Positions 1 through 7,490 of a stretch of DNA of 28,545 nucleotides are shown one piece after another. Positions within the stretch are counted from its first letter, which is position 1. Every line of letters begins with the position of its first letter. Below the pieces are notes generated by a model. That model was not told the origin of the DNA. It worked only from the letters and a program-made list of their open reading frames with translations, and did not search any database. A program made the position numbers and the translations under genes. Source of the stretch: Flavobacterium sp. (GTDB taxonomy: Bacteria > Bacteroidota > Bacteroidia > Flavobacteriales > Flavobacteriaceae); contig JASLID010000078.1 of NCBI GenBank assembly GCA_030153045.1, positions 1 through 28,545 of the forward strand, written 5' to 3'.

Positions 1-66
1 CGGCCAACGAGGGCAGACTGTAAATCTGCTGTGTGAACTTCGCAGGTTCGAATCCTGCTCTCCCCA
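1..66 (+). tRNA. tRNA-Tyr (GTA), 5' end outside the window
   Basis: The 3' part of a tRNA gene is visible. The anticodon stem pairs 13-17 (GCAGA) with 25-29 (TCTGC), and the seven-base loop carries anticodon GTA at 20-22, which reads tyrosine codons. A 12-base variable region (30-41) precedes the T arm, whose stem is 42-46 with 54-58 around the loop TTCGAAT. The 3' acceptor strand is 59-65 and the discriminator base is A66. The next bases are CTTA, so CCA is not encoded. The 5' acceptor strand and most of the D arm lie before position 1. It is the only gene on the plus strand and sits beside the left end of the peptide cluster. Confidence 0.93.
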
Positions 67-71
67 CTTAA

Positions 72-103
72 AACCTGAACTTGATAGTTCAGGTTTTTTT
101 TTT
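72..103 (+). terminator. Rho-independent terminator after tRNA-Tyr
   Basis: A nine-base-pair stem (72-80 AACCTGAAC with 87-95 GTTCAGGTT) closes a six-base loop and runs into a T tract to 103. It starts six bases after the tRNA 3' end and is the natural end of that transcript. Confidence 0.88.
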
Positions 104-131
104 ATAAACAATAAGAAAACTTCACAGGTTC

Positions 132-147
132 TCCCGAAGCGTCGGGA
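132..147. repeat. Small GC-rich palindrome in tRNA/operon intergenic space
   Basis: TCCCGA and TCGGGA form a perfect six-base-pair inverted repeat around AGCG. It is strikingly GC-rich against its AT-rich surroundings and has no T tract, so it is not an ordinary terminator. It may be a dispersed intergenic palindrome, but only this copy is visible here. Confidence 0.45.
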
Positions 148-175
148 CTACTATCCCTTCGATTGTAAAACAATT

Positions 176-221
176 AAAAGCAAAAACCCAGTAAGTTACA
201 ATTTACTGGGTTTTTGCTTTT
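176..221. terminator. Strong bidirectional terminator closing the operon
   Basis: A perfect 19-base inverted repeat (176-194 with 203-221) encloses an eight-base loop. The arms have an A-rich outer part and a GGGT core, so the hairpin ends in a T-rich stretch on both strands. On the minus strand it lies about 95 bp after the stop codon of the peptidase gene and is the probable end of the long operon. On the plus strand it backs up the tRNA terminator. Between it and the peptidase stop (222-315) I see only a weak hairpin (AAGATT/AATCTT at 235-251) and no gene. Confidence 0.85.
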
Positions 222-315
222 CTAATGACTTCACAAGATTAATTCAATCTTTCATAGTTAAGTCTGCGAGAGCACTGTCAAGCTCAAATGTTTTATAATG
301 AATGCTAAATGCCTA

Positions 316-2271
316 TTAAAACAAAAATCCCCAATATTGGAAATAAACACCAATAAGGGATAAAGAGAATAAGATTGTTCCAATAACGCTTGCATTCGAA
401 ATAGACTTAATTTTAAGAATAAAATAAAGTATTGAAATCAAAGTAAATACTATAAAAGCTAATTGAATTACAAACAAGTAATCGAATTGATTTGGCACCC
501 CAAAAGCAAGTATATAAAAATTGTCTTGAGCCGTACTATTTATAGCCAAAACAAACCCTATAATTGCAAACAAACCTAATAAAGAAGTTATTATGATTAA
601 AGACTTCATCAATTTATTTTGAGTGACATCATTCCTATTTTTGATTAGTGAATAACAAAAATTGAAAATTGAAATTAGTAGGATGCTAAGAGCAATAAAG
701 AATGGAGCAAAAAATAATAGGTTAAATTCGTTTAGGCTGTTGGCAAAATTAGAAACTCCACCGTTAATCTTTACATCAGTAATAAAACGAACTTTGTTAT
801 CAGACTCCATTTCTTTTGAGTTAGGCCTTTGAACTGGGTTTTGTATAAATTCAGCAACGATTTTAGCCCCTGCTTCTGAAAAAGTAGGGCCATGTCCCGA
901 AACCGGGGCATTTACTAAAAATGCGTTTTTGAACCTATCCGCGGTGATTTTTCCGTTAACAACCGGAGTGACAGGATCAAATCCACCAGAAAACACCAAT
1001 ACCGGTGCTGTTAATGCTGTTAGGTTAGATAAATCATTTGGCATATTCGATTGCTTGTTAGCTCCTAAATTCCATTTATCAGAAACTAAAAAGTCTGATT
1101 TGTAAAATGATAACCCTCCTTTTAATTTTTTGTACTTAAGCGCATCCTTATTGAAGGCTTCGATTGAATTATAGGGTAAAGCTTCATTACAGATTGTACT
1201 GTAAAACAACCCATAATCCAAACTTAAAGATCCTGCAAAAGCAGCTACTAGTGAACCCAAAGTACTTTTACTCTCTTTATTAAATTCAGTGATTAGCAAA
1301 GGTATTACCTGTATTAATTTTTTTCGGTATAAAGATTGTTGAATGCAAACTTTAAAATCTTCTGTATTATAGGTAAACACTCCACTAGGGATTATTTTTT
1401 TGTCCACTTTAACAGTAATCGGTTTTTTGTCTAATTTCTCTATTGTTTCATAATAGACACTCTCTAAATTTGGGTATTGTTTATTACAATTAGGGTCGTT
1501 TTTACAGGCATCAAAAACTTTTTCCAAACTGTTCATATAATTTGAAGTATTCTGATTGTAATAGAATTTAGAAATATCAGGAATAGAAGAGTCTAAAATT
1601 AATGTCTTTATGTCTTTTGGGAAATCATTTGCATAAACCTGAACTGTATATGTTGCGTAAGAGACACCGTAAACATTCCAATTATCATATTTTAATGCTT
1701 TTTTCAAGGCATTCAAGTCTTTGGCAATCGATTTACTGTTATAGGCGTTAATATCAATATTCCTATTCATTAAATCTTGTTTACACGCCATTGCAGCAAC
1801 GGCTTTTTGCTGTTCATCTTGAGAGCTGTTTTGATTTTTTGCCAGAATTTCCAGGAATTTTTCTCCTAATTCAGGACAAAACTTAGGAGAAGAAAAACCA
1901 ACCCCTCTTAAATCTACCAAAACAATATCACTTTTCTCTCTTAACGGATGTTGTAACCAAGTCCATATTCCTTTTATGTCACCGGCTCCAGGTCCTCCCT
2001 CTACAAAAACAACTGGATTTGAACTACCATTTTTTGAAGTGCTTTTTAAAACTGCTACTGCTAATTTAATTTTTTTACCCTCCGGTTTATCCCAGTTTTC
2101 AGGAACGGTTAAGTACCCCCATTCAATATTGTCTTGATTAATAATTTTTTCTTCAGGAAAAAAAGTGTTTGTTTTCTCAAACTTAAAAGCAGTTGTTTGA
2201 GAATACAAACAAGTTGAGAATAGACATAGCAATAAAAATAGTTTTGTTAGATTTTTCATTTTATTTTTCAT
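316..2271 (-). CDS. Secreted, membrane-anchored S33-type peptidase (alpha/beta hydrolase, TAP-like)
   Basis: A 651-residue protein. Residues 1-24 look like a signal peptide ending near Y-S-Q. The body is an alpha/beta hydrolase like tripeptidyl and prolyl aminopeptidases (family S33). It shows an oxyanion-hole motif EGGPGAG at 91-97, a nucleophile elbow GVSYAT with Ser204 (Ala replaces the usual second Gly), Asp432 in GGFDPVTP and His460 in SGHGPTF. Several cysteines suggest an oxidising compartment. After residue 515 come four hydrophobic helices (about 517-543, 556-577, 597-620, 628-650), which typical S33 enzymes lack. This predicts a periplasmic catalytic domain tethered to the inner membrane. 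It is the last gene of the operon, 20 bp after the phosphopantetheinyl transferase gene. A role in maturing the exported peptide, or in self-protection, is inference; the substrate cannot be read. A second Met at residue 5 is an alternative start. Confidence 0.85.
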   Translation of the reverse strand: MKNKMKNLTKLFLLLCLFSTCLYSQTTAFKFEKTNTFFPEEKIINQDNIEWGYLTVPENWDKPEGKKIKLAVAVLKSTSKNGSSNPVVFVEGGPGAGDIKGIWTWLQHPLREKSDIVLVDLRGVGFSSPKFCPELGEKFLEILAKNQNSSQDEQQKAVAAMACKQDLMNRNIDINAYNSKSIAKDLNALKKALKYDNWNVYGVSYATYTVQVYANDFPKDIKTLILDSSIPDISKFYYNQNTSNYMNSLEKVFDACKNDPNCNKQYPNLESVYYETIEKLDKKPITVKVDKKIIPSGVFTYNTEDFKVCIQQSLYRKKLIQVIPLLITEFNKESKSTLGSLVAAFAGSLSLDYGLFYSTICNEALPYNSIEAFNKDALKYKKLKGGLSFYKSDFLVSDKWNLGANKQSNMPNDLSNLTALTAPVLVFSGGFDPVTPVVNGKITADRFKNAFLVNAPVSGHGPTFSEAGAKIVAEFIQNPVQRPNSKEMESDNKVRFITDVKINGGVSNFANSLNEFNLLFFAPFFIALSILLISIFNFCYSLIKNRNDVTQNKLMKSLIIITSLLGLFAIIGFVLAINSTAQDNFYILAFGVPNQFDYLFVIQLAFIVFTLISILYFILKIKSISNASVIGTILFSLSLIGVYFQYWGFLF

Positions 2272-2291
2272 TCGTTTTTTTTAGGTTTATG

Positions 2292-2924
2292 TTATACTTT
2301 TTTAATTGATATTTCGCCAATATTCGTTTTTCGTGAGATGTAACATTTATATTTCTCATCTATTTTCATTTCCTTTAAGCAGTATTTTTCTTCATTGATT
2401 TTAGTTGTATGATCTGAAATTTCAAATGATTTTAGAGGAATTGTTAACCCTTGACCATGTGCTTTTATAACGGCTTCTTTTTGAGTCCAATAATCAAAGA
2501 AGGAATCTTTTTTATTACCTGACGAAATAATATTGCTCCATTCATTTTCCGTCATCTGAGATTTAAAATCATCCGCACCTATATCCGTTATGATTTCAAT
2601 ATCAATTCCTATTTCGTGTTCATCACTTAATGCACAAACCACAATTTCTCCTGAATGTGATATATTAAACCGGATTAAATCATCATCAAAATAAGGCTTA
2701 TTATATTTTGTGTGTTTTATCACTTTATCATGAGGATTCTCTTTGTAAATTTCCTCAACCCCTTTAAACAATAATATCCGGCCCAAAAGTGACAATTGTG
2801 CATCTTGCCATCTTCTGTAACGTTTAATTTTTTCCTGATAATCGCCTGGAAATTTTGGCAAATCATTTTTTAATAACCTTTCGTGATTTTCTTCAGACAG
2901 GTAAGAATAATAGATGTAAATCAA
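2292..2924 (-). CDS. 4'-phosphopantetheinyl transferase, Sfp type
   Basis: A 210-residue enzyme that transfers the phosphopantetheine arm of coenzyme A to the conserved serine of carrier domains, making the NRPS proteins active. The family signatures are present: KYNKPYF near 73-79, NISHSGE at 87-93, the metal-binding GIDIE with Asp108 and Glu110, and WTQKEAVIKAHGQGL at 146-160 with Glu150 and Lys154. Length fits the Sfp group. The start is unusual. The only reasonable initiator is TTG at 2924-2922, which yields the family-like N terminus M-I-Y-I-Y. No ATG lies between it and the in-frame stop at 2954-2952, and the next internal Met is residue 124. An 11-base A tract (2936-2946) lies just upstream and touches the stop codon of the preceding NRPS gene, so translation is probably coupled. 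Confidence 0.93.
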   Translation of the reverse strand: MIYIYYSYLSEENHERLLKNDLPKFPGDYQEKIKRYRRWQDAQLSLLGRILLFKGVEEIYKENPHDKVIKHTKYNKPYFDDDLIRFNISHSGEIVVCALSDEHEIGIDIEIITDIGADDFKSQMTENEWSNIISSGNKKDSFFDYWTQKEAVIKAHGQGLTIPLKSFEISDHTTKINEEKYCLKEMKIDEKYKCYISRKTNIGEISIKKV

Positions 2925-2944
2925 AACTATAAATATTTTTTTTT

Positions 2945-5900
2945 TTAGAAATTAAATTCAAAATCAAGAGCTGTATTCTTTTCAAGCTCTAATTTTGCAT
3001 CGATTAAATCTACTTTCGTTAATGGGTTTTTTATTATTTCGTTTAAAATTTCACAATATTTCAGCGTAATAATCTGTATAGTATCTTTCTCAAATAAATC
3101 GCAATTATAGTCTATGATAGCTTTCAGCTTATTGTCACTTTCAAATAAATTAAATACAATAGGCATCCTACTGTATTTGTTGTCAATAGGATAAGAAGTT
3201 AATTTAAAACCATTTAAGTCATCTATATCAGCAAAGGAGAATTCCGGATTCTGATAAACTAACATAACATCAAAAACAGACAAAGGCAGCTTATCAAATG
3301 GAACATCCTGATAATCATTTATTCCCAATAAATTATTTTGAGTGTTTTTCAGCATATCAACAAAAGTTTGTCCCGACTCGATTTTAGTCCTTAAAACAAG
3401 CGTCTTGGCAAACATCCCAATTTGATTATGCAACTCCGGGATATTCCTTCCAGAATTTACAGTTCCTATACAGATATCATTATGATTAGAGAATTTATAA
3501 ATCAGAATATTCAAAGCTGCCATTAAAATTGTGTAAAGAGTAACTTGCTCTTCAAGAGCTAATTTCTTTAAATCTGAAGTAGTATCTTCCGTTAGTTCAA
3601 ACAAATACTTGTTTCCTCTCTGTTGATTGAATTCAACGTTAAAATCCCTATCAAAAGAATCTTTAGGTCTATAATTTTGAAGATAATTTTTCCAAAATAA
3701 CTCGTTTTTAACAGCATTATTATCCAATGTTTTAGTAAACCATTCCGAATAATCTTTAAATTGAAATTTTAAAGTATTTACTTCTGATACATCTGGAGAA
3801 ATACTTTCATTATAATTCTTAATAAATTCTTTGATAAAAATTTCTAATGATAAACCATCCATTATAATGTGGTGCGTACAAAAAAGTAATATGCTTTGAT
3901 TTGTTTCAACTTGAAGAAGTTGGGCTCTTATTAATAAATCTCTTTCTAAATCAAATGCAGTATTAATTGACTGGTCTATAGCCTCCCCTACTTTTTCACT
4001 TTTTAATTTATCGACAGCAATTTCAAACCTTATGTTTTCAGCTGCATTAATCTTTTGATAAGGAATTCCGTTTATTTCAATAAAATTAGTTCTTAGAACT
4101 TCATACTTATTAATTATTGAATTTATTGAATTTACAATTTTATCCAAATTGATATTCCCTTCAATAGTATAACCAGCAGACATATTGTAAGCTATTGAAC
4201 CATTGCTTTTCTGAGAAGCTAACCAAATATTGTATTGAGCAGGTGTTAGGCCATAAAAGTCTTTAGAATCAGACAATGACATAGCAATTGATTGGCTCGG
4301 TTTAAGTTCTTGTAAATAACAAGCCAGCAATTCAATTGTAGGATAGTCGAAAATCGTTTTTAAAGTAATAACAAGCGAAAGCTCTTTGGCAATTAATCCA
4401 ATCAATTTAACTGCGTTCAATGAATGTCCTCCGAGAGCAAAAAAATTATCGTTTATACTTATTGGTTCTTTACTGTTTAATACTGCTGCCCAATATTCAG
4501 AAAGTTTCTTTTCTAAATCGGAAACTGGAAACTTAAAATCATCACAATGTGTATTTTGTTGAATAGCTCTTTGCGATAAAGATTTTCTATCCACTTTTTG
4601 GTTTGGAGTGAGTGGAAATTCTTCTAAAGGGATGATAGCATTAGGAATCATATAGTACGGAAGGTTCATTTTTAATGCAGTACTGATTTTTTCCGTATCG
4701 ATTCTCTCTTCGCTTTTTAAAATATAAGCCACCAGAAAAGATTCTTGCTGATCTCCTTTTTTAGCAATTACAACAGAATCCTGAATCCCTTCTATTTGAT
4801 TTAATTGCGACTCTATGTCTCCAAGTTCAATTCTATACCCTCTAATTTTGACCTGATTGTCATTTCTTCCTAAAAATTCCATTTCTCCATCATCATTCCA
4901 TTTCCCGACATCACCCGTTTCATATAATAAACTTGTGGCATCAAATGGATTTGCAATAAATTTTTCTTTGGTCAATAATTCATTCTTATAATACCCTTTG
5001 GCCAATCCGGCTCCAGCTATATAAATGGCTCCAATTGTCCCTATTGGTTTCGGGCACAAATACTCATCCAAAATATAAAATTGGGTATTGTTTATTGGTT
5101 TTCCAATGTTGGCTGCCTCTTTTGGATGTTCTATTTTTTTTATACTGGACCAAATAGTTGTTTCTGTTGGTCCATACATATTCCAAACTTCTGAACTATG
5201 ATGTATCAGTTTTTCTGCCAATGCTTCACTTAATAAATCACCACCACACAATACTTTTAATCCTGTATTGCCTTGCCAATCTGCATTAAACAACATTTGG
5301 TAAAAACTTGGTGTTGCTTGAATTATAGTAGGTTGTATTTCTTCTAATTTTTCAATAATCAAATGAGGATCTGATAGAATTTCCTGATTTGCAATATATA
5401 AAGTAGCTCCCGAAAGTAAGGGTGTGAAAAACTCTAAAATTGAAATATCAAAAGAATAAGTTGTTACCGAAAATAATAGATCATTTGAACTGACTCCTGG
5501 TTTTTCCTGGATACTGGTCAGAAAATTAAGCAACGATTGATGCCCAATTTCAACACCTTTAGGATTTCCTGTTGAACCTGACGTATAAATGATATAAGCA
5601 GTATCTTTTGGAGAAACTACTTTTCCTGGCGTTCCTTTAAATATATCTATTCCTTCAAGAATATTTTCTAACGATACTACTCGTACATCCTCTTTGGTAT
5701 TTAAGGAATAATCTTTTTCATTTATAAGTACTTTACTTTGACTATTCTCAATAATATAGTTCAATCTTTCCTCCGGGAATGTTGGATCTAGTGGGATATA
5801 AGACCTCCCCGATTTTAATATTCCTAATAAAACAGCTACCATGTTGGCCGATCGTTCTAATAAAACAGCAATAGGAGATTTATCATTTTTCCCATAAGTA

Positions 5901-7408
5901 GTTATTAAATATTCGGCTATTTGATTAGATAATTTATTAAGCTCAGCATAAGAATAAGATCTATTATCATCTTTTAAAGCTTCATTCCCTGGAGAGTTTT
6001 CAACCTGCTCTTGAAATAAATCTATTATTGTTTTATCTTTTTGATAATCCGTTTTGGTGTTATTGAATGTTACCAAAACTTGGCGTGTTTCCTCTTCCGT
6101 CAAATAGGTAAACTCTTTTAACTTTTTGCCCGGATGGATTAAAATGTCTTTAAGAAGGTTTTCAAAATGATGAACTACCTGTGTAATTCGTGAATCATTA
6201 AAATAGTTTAAATTGTAGTCGAAGTCAATTTTAACGTCTTCCAGTTCATCAAACTCCCGAATATAAATCGCCAAAGCAACCCTTTCTGATTCATGAGTTA
6301 ATGGAATTACTCTGGTTTGTGTGTTGTTAAAATTAGTGGCGTAATTTTGTTTTTCATAAGAAAGTGTAATATTAAATATTCTTTCTTTTTCCCTAAAGAC
6401 TTGAAGTTCCTGGATTAATTTTCCCAAAGGAAATCTTTGATGACGATAATCGCTTCTCAATTGATTTTTTATCTGGTGGATTAAATCCTCAAAGGTTGCA
6501 TCAAAATCCAGTGGAATTCTTAAAGGAGAAATTCCCATAAAAAGTCCAACCGTTTTCTTATACTTGGATTTACTTCTATTTAAAACCGGCAAACCTATTG
6601 CAAAATCATTATTTTGATGTTTTCTTCCAAAATAGGTATACAAAGTGGCGAGAATTAAATTAAAAGTGGAGCATTTATATGCCGAAGCCAACAGATTTAA
6701 TTGATTATAAACTTCTCTTTTAATAATCAATTCTTTACGGTGGCTTTTGTTAATTTGTATTGAATCGTTTATTCTATCGGATAAAAACTCTTTTTCTAAC
6801 AGGGCTTCGGGCAGAGATTTAAACCTCTTTACCCAATACTTTTTATCTTCTGAAAAAGACACTGAGTTTTGATACTCATTATCATCTTCAATAAAATCTT
6901 TATAACTAAAAGGGTAAACAGTTTTAACATCACCAAATTCATGAATTTCGTTATAATTCTGAACCAATCTCTGAAACATCAACGAAGTTCCCCAACCATC
7001 GGTTATAATGTGATGATAAACCGAAAACAAATAATGAAAATCTTCATTTACTTTAACCAAAGTAAAAACATGCAGAAGATTTTCATCAAATAAATCGAAA
7101 GGCTTCATAAATTCCTTTTGCATATAAGCAGTAGCTTTTTCTATAGGATTCTCACTATCAGAAAAATCAACAAATCCTAGTTCTGATTTATGCTCATCTA
7201 CTAATTGAATTGCTATATCTTCTTGATCTTTTACAAGAATGCTTCTATAAGTATCATGCTGATCAATAAGCGCTACGTATGCTTTTTTAAATATCTCCGT
7301 ATTTATTGCTCCTTTAATTTCAATTTTAGCCCCAATATTATATATAGGATCATTAGGAAATAATAATTGCTCGAAATAAACATCTTGCTGAGGAAGAGTA
7401 AGTTTCAT
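2945..7408 (-). CDS. NRPS, C-A-T-C, predicted glycine-activating
   Basis: A 1487-residue single-module synthetase followed by an extra condensation domain. The first C domain (about 1-430) starts directly at residue 1, with no docking helix region, and has HHIITDG at 132-138. The A domain (about 460-945) has YTSGSTGNPKG near 608-618, YGPTETT near 745, TGD near 831 and NQKVDRK near 936. The T domain has ALGGHS with the attachment Ser996. A second C domain (about 1045-1487) has HHIIMDG at 1179-1185. The specificity residues, aligned by eye to GrsA, read D-I-L-Q-L-G-M-I-W-K, a code known for glycine. The terminal C domain passes from YQDVPFDKL straight to PLSVFDVM and so lacks the stretch with the usual RDxSR motif, which all four modular C domains of the large neighbouring NRPS retain. 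A C domain at the very end, with no thioesterase, means the partner and order in the assembly line are unclear. Confidence 0.93.
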   Translation of the reverse strand: MKLTLPQQDVYFEQLLFPNDPIYNIGAKIEIKGAINTEIFKKAYVALIDQHDTYRSILVKDQEDIAIQLVDEHKSELGFVDFSDSENPIEKATAYMQKEFMKPFDLFDENLLHVFTLVKVNEDFHYLFSVYHHIITDGWGTSLMFQRLVQNYNEIHEFGDVKTVYPFSYKDFIEDDNEYQNSVSFSEDKKYWVKRFKSLPEALLEKEFLSDRINDSIQINKSHRKELIIKREVYNQLNLLASAYKCSTFNLILATLYTYFGRKHQNNDFAIGLPVLNRSKSKYKKTVGLFMGISPLRIPLDFDATFEDLIHQIKNQLRSDYRHQRFPLGKLIQELQVFREKERIFNITLSYEKQNYATNFNNTQTRVIPLTHESERVALAIYIREFDELEDVKIDFDYNLNYFNDSRITQVVHHFENLLKDILIHPGKKLKEFTYLTEEETRQVLVTFNNTKTDYQKDKTIIDLFQEQVENSPGNEALKDDNRSYSYAELNKLSNQIAEYLITTYGKNDKSPIAVLLERSANMVAVLLGILKSGRSYIPLDPTFPEERLNYIIENSQSKVLINEKDYSLNTKEDVRVVSLENILEGIDIFKGTPGKVVSPKDTAYIIYTSGSTGNPKGVEIGHQSLLNFLTSIQEKPGVSSNDLLFSVTTYSFDISILEFFTPLLSGATLYIANQEILSDPHLIIEKLEEIQPTIIQATPSFYQMLFNADWQGNTGLKVLCGGDLLSEALAEKLIHHSSEVWNMYGPTETTIWSSIKKIEHPKEAANIGKPINNTQFYILDEYLCPKPIGTIGAIYIAGAGLAKGYYKNELLTKEKFIANPFDATSLLYETGDVGKWNDDGEMEFLGRNDNQVKIRGYRIELGDIESQLNQIEGIQDSVVIAKKGDQQESFLVAYILKSEERIDTEKISTALKMNLPYYMIPNAIIPLEEFPLTPNQKVDRKSLSQRAIQQNTHCDDFKFPVSDLEKKLSEYWAAVLNSKEPISINDNFFALGGHSLNAVKLIGLIAKELSLVITLKTIFDYPTIELLACYLQELKPSQSIAMSLSDSKDFYGLTPAQYNIWLASQKSNGSIAYNMSAGYTIEGNINLDKIVNSINSIINKYEVLRTNFIEINGIPYQKINAAENIRFEIAVDKLKSEKVGEAIDQSINTAFDLERDLLIRAQLLQVETNQSILLFCTHHIIMDGLSLEIFIKEFIKNYNESISPDVSEVNTLKFQFKDYSEWFTKTLDNNAVKNELFWKNYLQNYRPKDSFDRDFNVEFNQQRGNKYLFELTEDTTSDLKKLALEEQVTLYTILMAALNILIYKFSNHNDICIGTVNSGRNIPELHNQIGMFAKTLVLRTKIESGQTFVDMLKNTQNNLLGINDYQDVPFDKLPLSVFDVMLVYQNPEFSFADIDDLNGFKLTSYPIDNKYSRMPIVFNLFESDNKLKAIIDYNCDLFEKDTIQIITLKYCEILNEIIKNPLTKVDLIDAKLELEKNTALDFEFNF

Positions 7409-7458
7409 GGAAAAAATTTGTGTATTAAATGTTATCTGTTATAAGATTGATGGTTTCT

Positions 7459-7490
7459 GAAATTTAAGCTGTGACTACTTTGTATTTCAA
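7459..7490 (-). promoter_or_regulatory. Possible internal promoter before the C-A-T-C NRPS gene
   Basis: Read on the minus strand, TTG (7490-7488) is followed after 21 bases by TAAATTTC (7466-7459). This is one mismatch from the Bacteroidetes -7 element TAnnTTTG at an acceptable spacing from the -33 TTG. It would start transcription about 45 bp before the NRPS start at 7408. The gap here, 78 bp, is the largest between genes of the operon. AT-rich DNA gives such matches by chance, so this is only a candidate. Confidence 0.3.

Noticed and set aside
222..315. Small gene or RNA between the operon terminator and the peptidase stop
   Set aside because: Only a six-base-pair hairpin is visible, and no start, open frame or conserved structure could be supported.
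2936..2947. Possible slippage on the 11-A tract fusing the NRPS and phosphopantetheinyl transferase
   Set aside because: The NRPS stop codon TAA is at the start of the tract in reading direction, so slippage after it cannot prevent termination.
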